Below, one piece after another: positions 54,875-64,000 of a DNA stretch of 64,000 nucleotides. The notes under the pieces were generated by a model. That model had not been told where the DNA came from, searched no databases, and worked only from the letters and a program-made list of their open reading frames with translations. Positions within the stretch are counted from its first letter, which is position 1. The number at the start of each line of letters is the position of its first letter. The stretch covers positions 100,294,009-100,358,008 of the forward strand of contig CM026426.1 of NCBI GenBank assembly GCA_014871385.1, in the 5' to 3' direction. This DNA is from Ceratodon purpureus. Lineage: Eukaryota; Streptophyta; Bryopsida; Pseudoditrichales; Ditrichaceae. Position numbers and translations under genes: made by a program.

Positions 54875-57800
54875 TTCCTGTTGGTGGCACGTACACCGCT
54901 CTCAAATAAAAGGTGCTATTCTCCATCAAATCCCGATGTGCCTAGTGGTTTCTAGTAGCCTCCCCTACTTTGTGATGCACCACTAGAATAATGTCTAGTA
55001 TCGAAGAGGGATGTACCCAGTCTTCCCAAAACGATGCATACAAATAGTTAGCACAAAGTGGCTCATTGTGTGCAACCTCGGGCTCTAAGTGGATTTGCCG
55101 ACGAAGGTAAGCATGCCTAACTAAGACTGCTTCCAGCTTAGGTGTGCGGGTACTACTAGCATTCTGAGTGCTCCAATGGAATTGTTTAATCTGTGCCTTC
55201 CACGCACCCGCGGCAGAGTCCTCGCCATGTGCCCGAGCATCCCTTCCCCAATGGCCTCTGGTTGCGGCTCAAAGAGTCACCCACGAATCCATCTCCAACC
55301 GCATATGACATTCGATACTTAGCTGACTCATTTTTGTATAAATTAAAACTACATAGTACTTGTTAAAACCTCTAGTTAATATCTGCAAGATGGACAATGC
55401 CATCTTCGGGAGCACTCGTGAGAGCTGATTGGTCATCCTTGACATCTTTCATTAAACCCTCCAGAGCCATAGTTGAGGAAAAAGAAACTTAGAAACATAG
55501 AAACTGTACAAGAGAGAATTTGCTAGGATCTAGAGGAATCACTGAACAAATAAATCACGCAACACGGTGCATGCAAGCTACAACAAGTGTGCAAAGTAGA
55601 AGCTAAGAAGAAGGTGTAAGTGATTTGCATGTAATGCGCTTCGCAGTCGCAGCGGATGGAATTCATCTAAACCTTCAATTAGGCTTTTGTAAAGGACTCA
55701 GGGAAATTTCTGCGTGTAAAAAGTACAGCTTATATCCAATAATGTTCCTCAACACACTAGAGTTCACCAGCAGAGTACAAAAAAGCTCTAACGTGATGTT
55801 ACATTTCGTAACCACCTTCTTTGACTGAACTTGAGTCTATTTTGAAATCCTAGTCCTTTACGTAGAGTAAGCTCGTGGACTGAGGTGGTACATGGAATTA
55901 AGCATCCACCCTCTGGCTACGCCCTAGTGGTGAATGCTTATTTCCATGAACCACCTCAGTTCAGGAGCTTACCCTACACTTAAGGCACTTTTTCCAAAAC
56001 GAGTCACTTAATGTAGTAGCAATTTATGCGTGGCCAAAGGTTGGTGTGGCACCGCTAGAGGAGTAGGCGTGCCACCACTTGAGTACAAGAGCATAACTAT
56101 TCATGTTGTTTGCGATAAACTGTACTGTGCAAGCTCAAGTTGACGCGTGATTAACTAAGGCCTATCTCTGGTATGGCAACAAGTGGGCCGTTATATTCAA
56201 AGACGAGGTGAAGTAGAAGGCAGCCATAACGCGACCCTATAGGAGCACATAACTTATTTGCATAGATCAGGATTAGAAATCAGAATGCAACGCGGTCCAT
56301 TGCTACCACCACATAAAGCGAAGCTAGTTTGCGAGCCTAGAGCGTAGAGCAAAATATATTGGAAGATTCCAAAAACAAAAAATTTCTTTGGTCATAATTA
56401 TTATTTCTAGTTAAAATTGGACCTTTGGTTGTGGATTCCTCGTCCAAAATACCCCAAAAGTTTCAAGATACTCCCTTTTGGCGAATGCTAAATAGACATT
56501 GTTGGATCCAACAGTATACATTTCATGAGTTGAAAAGAGGAGAAAAGAGGACATTCCGAAGGCAGATTATGGAGCCCACTATTGCCATATGTAATCTTGA
56601 CTTGTGGATGCCTACTAAGGTTGAGAACGATGTGATTCAAATTTTTCAAACTTGGGTGATTACTTGGCTCCAAGTATAGATGAAGTTCCAAGGAGAGAGA
56701 GTGCTTATGCAGTGAATCAGGGTCCAGGCACTCTCAACAAGAACGCATGATATCTTAAACTTAAGAAGTTTGGCCTTACTTAAAAAATCAGAAGTTTGTC
56801 TTTGCCCGCATGAAGTTGAAGAGGAGTGCACCGATCTCAATGATAGTGATCACCAATCCTTACAAAGGTGTTGTTGGAGACGGAATAATGTATGCGCCGC
56901 TGTTGGCAAAGCCGTCTAGCTTTGTGACCTCGTCGACTCCAAAGGATACCTAGGATGCAATTGATATCAAGTGGCACACGTGTTGGGATGGCCTAGATTT
57001 TACACACTAGATGCTACGATGAATAGTGCAAATGAGCAATGGACTGAATTTGAGATAATCACGATTAAAGAGAGTTGCAATTCTTATAGCATGTGATTGA
57101 CCAAACTAGCTCATTCAATAGTGACTTACAATATACAAATAGTATAGAGCTAATTGTTGTTAGGTATATGCGTGCTATGCATGCCGTACTTGCTAAACTT
57201 GCTATATTAGATTGTTGTCCTTTAAAATGCCGTAGTAAACTTTCAGTGTCTATACGTTTTCAAGTAGAGACTTCTGTGAGTGACATCAGAGCATATTGTG
57301 CTAAGGCTGCGGTGATTAATATACTAGCATCCCTACTCGTACCTTCCTTTGACTAGCAACTAACTATTTTCAAAGTGGTGTAGACTCTACATGAAAGGGA
57401 GTCTACTACTGACAAGACCATCAACTTTGCATAATCTTCACCAAAGAACTTGTCTTTCCAAAAATCTACCCGTAAGAAAGTGGGTCCGCAAGGTGAAGTC
57501 AGCTGCGAGAAGGCTAAGACAATGGTGTTTTTGTCAGGGAATGTACAATGCTCTTTAGCTGCCCTAGTTGGCGACAACTTGGGTAAAAGTAAATTGCATG
57601 TATAAGCTTCTTTGAATCCAAGCCCATATTCCTACACCATTAGCATCATGTATTTCATGCCCCTCAGAGAATTGCCATCAGGGAATAAGCAGCCTATGCT
57701 TACTACACTTTGGGCAAATTCTAGAGTATAATGAGTACATCAAATTCCCGCTTTCCTTTGGATTTTATAAAATTTCTCTCATCGTCGATCCTAGTGACAG

Positions 57801-57964
57801 CTCAATCTTGACCTTTCAGAGTGGTTGTCTGAACTCGATGTAACAGCCTTGGGTTTAGACTTTATTGAAATGTGCGGCCCACGTGTAAGGAGTAGGTGGA
57901 ATTTCCCTTATTCCCTTTGGCAAAATTCTAGCGCGCTCCCTAGATACGCGCAGGGGCACTTACT
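54875..57964. other. No firm gene; contains one long hairpin
   Basis: Open frames at 56.4 kb and 57.1 kb (84-87 codons) lack ATG support, splice context or motifs. The notable feature is the inverted repeat at 55862-55978. Confidence 0.35.
55862..55978. ncRNA. Perfect-register hairpin, ~49-bp arms (MIR-like or short MITE)
   Basis: The left arm (from GTAGAGTAAGCTCGTGGACT) pairs with the right arm (ending GAGCTTACCCTAC). About 43 of 49 positions are complementary with no bulge, around an 18-nt loop (CTCTGGCTACGCCCTAGT). Size, loop and mismatch pattern fit a plant microRNA precursor, and either strand could be transcribed. I recognise no known mature microRNA in it. A short foldback transposon is the main alternative. 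Confidence 0.45.
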
Positions 57965-59974
57965 ATGGCTTCGCGAGAGTCTTCTCCTTCCGTGGTTCCC
58001 CTCTCGATGTTGCAAGAGGAGATCGCTACGGAGTTGAGGCACTAACGAGTTGTGGTGTTGGGGAGCTGCGGCGCTGGGAGAAGAAGAAGGTAGGGGTGCA
58101 AAACCGCCACAAGAAGGAGATTCATATACGTAAAGGTTAGAGAATTTGTCTAGTTTTGGAACTTCATCTAGCAGTGTTCTTGTTATATCATTAAAACTCA
58201 GTTGTTGATGTTGGGTTCTGTGTTACGTCTTTGGCCAAGGGATGGATTCCTGTGCGCTTTTCCCCATTTTGTTGTGTTGGATTTGGGCGTTTAAGACTTC
58301 TCTATCAAATGATAACTTTGACGTATGATTTGTAATTAGGGTTTACAAGGTTTTTTTGTGTAAGCAGCGTAGTTGTTGCATTTCATACGCATATGGAATT
58401 TGCTCGTTTTGATGGGACTCTGTTCTTTCTTTAGGGTATGGGTTTGATAGGTAGACAGTTCAAGGCACTTGTGAAGAAGGACAAGGATCTTGGCGACAAA
58501 GAGGTGAGTGTTTTGCTTCATTTGCTGTGATCACTTTGTGCATTACTTCCTCATCATTTGACCTAAGTCTGTGTCTGTGGTTTCTAGTAATCATGACAAT
58601 GATTCAACGTTCTACTTGCTTGTATTTTCTAGCTTAATCAGTGCATGTGTTGGGAGATATTTCTCTTACGGATTGTCAGACTGCACGAAGATACCTAGTT
58701 CATCAATGTTGCTTATGAAACCAAGGCAGCCACAAAGGCCGCCAAAGAAGGAGCTCAAATTCAACTAGTGAAGGATTCAGAAGGCGTTGCGAAGGCTCGA
58801 CCGTCTGCAAAGAGGCCCTCTTGGAAACTGTCGAAGAAGTACGTGTAGTAGTGTATTTTTTATTTTTAGTTACTGTTTATGGCTCCATGGGTATGTATAC
58901 CTGAAAGTCATGACATTTTCAGATCTTGCTCATAAATATTTGAGTTTCTTGCAGGTTGTAACGATGTACATTATATTACTAAATGATTCACTTTCTCTCT
59001 TGACATGGTGGATTATAGGTTCAAAAATGAGGAAGAAGGAGAAGAAACCCTGCCATGCTCTCTTAAATGAAGATGATCGTGACACCCTGATTATAAGCGT
59101 GGAGGACATTGATGAGAAGATCGCAATTTTGTGTAGAGGTGAACCTCATCTTGTCTTGTCCGAAGAGGTCTTTAGGGATAGGTTCAGATTGAATGGGGTA
59201 GGGATCAACCGGCACAAAAATCGAAACACTGCAGATATCCTCAACAGCAACCTCACAAATGTCTTTGTGCCACATCAGGGTAAGTCAAAGTTCTCGTTAG
59301 GGGATGTGAAGAACTCCAAAATTAAGTCCGCCATTGCAAGGTTGTATTCTATTGTGTATCAAAAACCATCTCTTATCAAGGCGAAGCTTATAGGGAAGGA
59401 ATTTGCGATTGGTATTGTGGCTGACGCAGCGAAGGATTTGGATGTGGATTGCACGTCTTTTGCACACGCAACAAATCGCAACCAACGTAGTGCTTGGCAA
59501 AAGAAGATGAAGGCGGCCTTAGAGATGAAAGCGTCACTCACTAAGAGAAAACTGGCCGAAATCTTGGAAGAAGAGGACTTCAAGACTTTGATGCAAGGTG
59601 AAGTGACGATGAAGGGTGAGCCTGGTGAGCTGCCATGTAGAGGGGTGAATTCAGCTATACCAAGACAAAGCTCATCTTGGATCAAAAAGAAGAAGCAAGA
59701 GAGCCAAGACTTGGGAAGATTAGTCGAGTTGGAGTTGCAGGCTGTGAAGATGGACACTCAGGTGCCTTTGAAGAAGAAGCAGATGCTGGACTCTAAGGTG
59801 GATGACCTAGGTTGTATACTGGAGAACATAAAGGCTACATGCGCCAATTTTAAGAGGAAATGTGAGAAATGCGAAGACGAGGCAGAGCTTAAGGAGATGA
59901 AAGCAACCCTGGCCTTCTACGAGTCCACGTTCAGCAAGACAGAAGGCGAGTACAACGCCATAGTTGCAGATTAA
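57965..59974 (+). CDS. Unrecognised multi-exon gene with C-terminal coiled coil
   Basis: A possible first exon starts MASRESSPSVVPLSMLQEEI and meets a TAA at 58043. Exon-like pieces with GT/AG borders follow at about 58438-58503 (GMGLIGRQFKALVKKDKDLG) and about 58704-58839 (AYETKAATKAAKEGAQIQLV, RPSAKRPSWKLSKK). The main exon, about 59017-59974, is open for about 318 codons: NEDDRDTLIISVEDIDEKIA, FRDRFRLNGVGINRHKNR, SKFSLGDVKNSKIKSAIARL and IGKEFAIGIVADAAKDLD. Basic helices and a Lys/Glu-rich coiled coil with CEKCEDEAELKEMKA follow. I know no family. It may be a live gene or another transposon passenger. The frame ends at TAA 59972-59974. Confidence 0.4.
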
Positions 59975-60764
59975 GGCCACCTAGCTGCTGTCTAGCAAAA
60001 GTTGGTGTGAAGAAAGGCATTTTCATCGGCCAACAGTCACTACTCGCGAAGCAATTGATGCATTTGCGTGGTGGGCGGCTTCGTTTGCCATTGCATCCCC
60101 ACCCCATCTGCAACCTACTGGGATTCGATGAACTAGATTTTGATTACCTAAAATTGAGGAATTGCGTATTGTGAGAATCTCCATTTTCCTACAATGATAT
60201 TCTAGTCTATAGCTGCAGGCATCTCTATCACCCATGGTGTGTTGTGCCTTGGTTAAGTTCATCAAGTAGGTGTGTAGAAAAAACCTGCTCACATGTCCAC
60301 CCAGATCGGTATAAGCGTTTTGGATTTGGAGAACAACCAGTCGTACTTGAAAAAAAGGCTGATGCGCTAGATTGCGAGGAGCTAAAGAATGAATCTCTCT
60401 CTTAGAGAACAACTGCTGCCAAGCGTTCTGGCGCAGTCATTGGTAATGTTTTTATGTCCTCCTTCTTGTCCTATGTTTTTGCAAGATTACCTACTTTTTG
60501 TTTAGTGGTCTGAAAATGTTCTTTGTCTACGGTTCACTTTATGTACGTCATGGTAGGTAGCATGTCGATGGTTGTTGACAATTGGTTTACATAAGGTCAT
60601 ATTATACTTCATGTGTGGACCATTAGTATGATCAAAATATACACATAGTCTTGACGGTCAATACGAAACTTCAACTGTCAGTCTAATATGTGGGTTGTAA
60701 TATACTAGAATTTCTAAAGCTTCTATACATGTCCTAGGAAGTACTGGGAAATGGGTATGGGTGG

Positions 60765-61085
60765 TACACTTCGGTGTATAATTTAGTCTCTCAAGATACA
60801 TGGCATGAGTATTTGGGGAGTATCATGTTGTATTCTGAAGTACATGAACGCATTCTATGGGTGTTTTGCACTCTGAATATGTTGTTCAACCATGTATTAA
60901 TACCATTAGGTGTATGTTGATGCACTAGCATGTTTTAGGTAGAACACTTTAGTGTACACTTCTGTCTCTTAACAAATATGTCCTGAGTATTTGGGCACTA
61001 TCTTATAGTATTTAGAAGTACATGAACATTATCTTCAAGACTCTTGCACTTTGAATACATTGTTCAACAATGTCAATAAACCATG
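60765..61085 (+). repeat. Two diverged tandem copies, ~180-bp unit
   Basis: Both copies share GTACACTT, TGAGTATTTGGG, AGTACATGAAC, TTGCACT and TTGTTCAAC in the same order. Copy 1 is at about 60765-60950 and copy 2 at about 60951-61085. Confidence 0.6.
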
Positions 61086-61309
61086 GTGTTTAAATTTAGA
61101 AGTCTACTTATGTACTTTATATAGTTAGAAGTGTACCTCAAAGTAACAAGTGCAATGACATACTCTGAAGTACATAGGATTGGTAAATCTTTCACCTATA
61201 CTAATTGAATTGTGACTTCCTATTTACACAGTTTCTAATGTTTTGTTTCTTGAAATGCGTGATCTTCTCAGCAGCTTCATGTTGGACAAGCTTCATACTG
61301 TATATGAAC

Positions 61310-62152
61310 TTACAGTTTGGAAGAGACTAGCCGAGCTAAAGTTCCGCCTTTAGGGGTTGCGGATTTGGAAATGCCAACGTGTGACGAGGACGTGCAACTT
61401 TGCCAAAAGAACAAGTTCTCCGACAAGCAAAAATCCAAGAAGTGTACATCCGCTGAGAATGATCCGAGATCAGCCACTACGCCCAGAGTGCTATTTGCAA
61501 ACATGGTGGCGACTGAATTACAAAAGTCTGATGCCCTAGTGGTAACATCTGAAGCTCTTTTAGGAGAGGTGACAAAACTCTGATCCTTCTTGTAAAATAC
61601 TACTATTGTATGAAATGGTTTTTTATTCTATACTACATGAGTTCATCTTGTGCGTGGTAATGCATGTGCAAGCTAATGAGGACACAAATGAGAGTACCCC
61701 GGGATATAAAGTCCACCACGATTCCCAGGATTCCAATGGTCAAGATCTCTTTCTATCACAACACCCAGGATGTGGTTGTGTAGATACACAGCTTCCCGAG
61801 TTGAATTCTCAAGAAGAGAAACCCACGACTGAGGGCCCGAAGGACGACGTGGTGGCCAGATTGAAGGCTACAATTGTAGAGCTAGAAAAGGGCTCCGGCA
61901 ACAAGGGAGCGGTTCGTCGTCCACCACTATTTGAGGAAGACCATGGAAAAGGAGGGGCGAGTGTAAAGGCAAGGAGCATTGCGGATGTTGGCAAGGGCAG
62001 CAAGCCTTCTCGACTAACCACAAATCTAAGGTTGAGAAGGTCAGAACTAGAGCGGATGGGCCTTTTGAAACAATCGAGGGCTTGGATCATGGACCAAAGA
62101 AGTCAAAGAAGAAGGTTGCGACACCAAACGATGAAACCACCAAGGTAAAGCG
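61310..62152 (+). pseudogene. Upstream exons of the SUVR-like gene (disordered region)
   Basis: Two exon-like pieces come before the pre-SET exons. One (about 61310-61566) encodes TSRAKVPPLGVADLEMPTCD and ends at GAGAG|GTGAC. The other (about 61673-62152) has a CAAG acceptor and encodes DTNESTPGYKVHHDSQDSNG, VARLKATIVELEKGSG and, in a shifted frame, GLDHGPKKSKKKVATPNDET, ending ACCAAG|GTAAAG. Charged, low-complexity sequence with a Lys-rich patch is usual ahead of the pre-SET domain in plant SUVR1/2/4 proteins. The change of frame near 62.03 kb suggests damage. Assignment to the same gene rests on position. Confidence 0.35.
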
Positions 62153-62591
62153 AACCTCGAAGACGTAATGTCGGTGCTTCTCTTTATTGATAGGGTTGGA
62201 TTTGTAGAGAACGTTCAAATGTAGTGATGATTTGGTGTTTAGAAAAGTGTAGAGTTTGTTAATCTAATTCAAGCTTGTTTCCTTGGATCCCAATAGGCCA
62301 CAGGATTGTTTTGGTACAGCAAATGTTCAACTAAGTGCTGCCAACCATACTTTTAGAATGGGTATGTTTGGTGTATGCAATTTTGAGTTTAAAAACTTCC
62401 CCATTGTCGCACATAATGGGTAGCCTATTATCACACAATTGAGATGCATTGATCCATATAGATCAGGATGCATACTATATTGAGGTACAATGATTTTCCT
62501 TACTGCTGCTATACTAATGTTCACAGAGCCCCCCTGTAACAAAGTATGTCTTGCTAGAGTATTTTACATCTGATCAGTGTCATTCCTGCAG

Positions 62592-63555
62592 GACTTGGGT
62601 CCAAAAGTTAAATCTTATGATATTTCCTTGGGTGCCGAGAAAATACCCGTCACAGTTACCTGCAAAGATGGAACTTATCAATTACCAATACCATTCAAAT
62701 ACATCCGAGAAATCTCATTCCACAAATCTAACGTGGAATTGAGTTAAAATACAAGGAAGAATGTTCTTTGTACTTGTCGTCGTAGGTCACGTTGTGGCAA
62801 TACCCGTTCGTGCCCATGTGCATTTAGCGTTGGTGGATTACCTCCTTATACAAAGGCCCGCCTCTTACATCCACATTACATTGAAATGGTATCACCTCCA
62901 AACTCTACTTACTATATTCCATCTTCATTTTGCTTTGCCTTTTTTGATACATGTTAATAGGTCGAAGGTGTACTAATCTATTCTTGCCCAATGGCATTGT
63001 AGGTGACAAGGGAACATATGGGCATAGACAAAGATCTCTTTGAATACTACGACAGCAATCATTGTTCAAATTCCTAGTATGTAGAATGTTGTGGGCATAT
63101 AACTTACACTTTTCTGAAGGAGTGTGGTCTTCGTTGCTCATGCCATAGTCAGTGCTCAAACCGACTCGTCCAACACGGTGTCACAAAAAATCTGCAGGTG
63201 ACCAGCCAATAGTATTCCCTTTTGTACATCACAGTTGGTTTTAGATTTTTTGGATGCAACATCCTGATAATGATTTTGTCTTTTGTTTTTTAGCTTGCTC
63301 CAGGTGTTCTGGACCAACTCCCTTAAGGAATGGGGCATCAGAACTCTTGTAGACTTGCTTGCTGGAGCGTTTGTCTTTGATGTCATCCGAGAAATAATCT
63401 CAAGTCAAGAATTATCAACCCGTAAAGGCATGGGGAAGTATGCAATGAATATGGATTCAGATTGGAGAGCAGAGAACAAATTTAACAAGGATGAGGCACT
63501 TTCTACAGATGCATCAAAATTTGGAAACATCTCAAGGTTTCTAAATCACATGTGA
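62592..63555 (+). pseudogene. SUVR-type histone lysine methyltransferase, truncated SET domain
   Basis: Four exon-like pieces match plant SUVR1/2/4 proteins in order. 62592-62747 reads YDISLGAEKIPVTV and LPIPFKYIREISF. 62786-62888 reads CGNTRSCPCAFSVGGLPPYT and LLHPHYIEM, ending ATG|GTATC, from the pre-SET. 62961-63197 reads GDKGTYG, then after a frame break of about 60 bp ECCGHITYTFLKECGLRCSC and NRLVQHGVTKNLQ. 63304-63555 reads VFWTNSLKEWGIRTLVDLLA, GAFVFDVIREIISSQEL, MDSDWRAENKF, EALSTDASKFGNISRFLNHM and stop. SUVR enzymes methylate histone H3K9. Here the frame stops right after NH, so the NHxC motif's Cys and the whole C-terminal SET half with its catalytic Tyr are missing. Family identity is firm; loss of activity is inferred. 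Confidence 0.8.
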
Positions 63556-63754
63556 TGCTTTTATAGAAGTACTTTTCACCTAAAATGATTTATGTGATAA
63601 TTCATTAGGTGTTTTAGGACCTTGTGAAACAAGGTAGTTTTTTATTCTACAAGTGGCATATTTGTTCATGTGTTCCGATGCAAACTTGGTAGACTTGCAT
63701 GTTGTAATCAACAATACAATATTAGTAGCCTGATAGTATTTCAATAATATACTT

Positions 63755-63930
63755 TTTAGTACATATTAGTACCTATTAGCACCTATTAGTTTCTCTTAGT
63801 ATCTGTTAGTACCTGGTAGTAGCTAGTTAGTACTTCACAGGTACTTGTTAGTACCTGTTAGTACCTGTCAATACCTTGATCTAATACGTATTATTATATG
63901 TTAGTACGTTATTGTACTCTATTAAGTATG
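63755..63930 (+). repeat. Degenerate TTAGTACCTG tandem repeat
   Basis: About fifteen imperfect copies of TTAGTACCTR or shorter TTAGTA units run head to tail through AT-rich sequence. Confidence 0.75.
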
Positions 63931-64000
63931 AGTTAGTGCAAGTTCTCTAAAGTAATTCGATGTTCTCTGATGTGCTTGGTTTTTAATCAATATTTTCCCC

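Noticed and set aside
56425..57356. Two open frames of 84-87 codons
   Set aside because: No ATG-supported start, splice signal or family resemblance.
59975..60115. Continuation of the 57965-59974 gene past its stop, with a Cys-rich piece
   Set aside because: Four stops in about 40 codons and no conserved zinc spacing; more likely 3' untranslated sequence.

Overview
This window comes from the nuclear genome of a land plant. Its intron-rich genes have GT/AG borders, its transposon proteins are of plant type (TNP2/Transposase_21, DUF4216, DUF4218, Transposase_24, TNP1-like, MULE plus SWIM), and there is a SUVR-type histone methyltransferase remnant at the right edge. Several open frames match nothing I know from flowering plants, so a seedless plant (bryophyte or lycophyte) is my best guess. 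That guess is weak. I see no rRNA, tRNA gene, CRISPR array or prokaryotic signal. Almost everything here is a nested stack of transposable elements in different states of decay.

0-10 kb: the right end of a CACTA-type element lies at about 900. A small F-box-like ORF follows at 1.45 kb. On the plus strand comes an ORF1-type CACTA accessory gene (4.1-9.9 kb) with a Transposase_24-like part, a coiled coil and a TNP1-like C-terminus. A membrane-plus-F-box-like ORF sits between its exons.

11-34 kb: a CACTA element (called A) has a decayed TNP2 transposase on the minus strand (12.4-17.6 kb) and a divergent ORF1 on the plus strand (19.8-34.0 kb). The ORF1 is split by a complete 9,250-bp Mutator-like element (MULE) at 21600-30849. 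The MULE has 256-bp terminal inverted repeats with two mismatches, a perfect 9-bp target duplication, and an uninterrupted four-exon reading frame of 1,018 residues with DDE and SWIM motifs. It also carries a second, convergent gene of unknown function and many copies of the short motif TGTCCTA/TAGGACA. A 392-bp piggyBac-like MITE and an 831-bp inverted-repeat element lie in introns of element A.

34.6-42.3 kb: a second CACTA element (B) has TNP2 on the minus strand. It is broken by stops, by a frameshift, by one exon lying in the opposite orientation, and by a 400-bp inverted-repeat insertion that contains a tRNA-like Pol III promoter. Its N-terminus is cut off at 42.28 kb beside a coiled-coil/RING gene remnant.

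43-58 kb: AT-rich sequence with a decayed possible 2-oxoglutarate oxygenase ORF (minus), a 1.1-kb direct repeat, and a 529-codon coiled-coil/RING-like gene with five in-frame stops and no frameshift. There is also a diverged array of about 330-bp units, a decayed minus-strand ORF at 54 kb, and a roughly 49-bp-arm hairpin at 55.9 kb.

58-64 kb: an unrecognised multi-exon coiled-coil gene is followed by a SUVR-like gene. Its pre-SET and SET exons are readable, but the SET domain ends just before the NHxC catalytic motif. The right edge is a run of TTAGTACCTG-like repeats.
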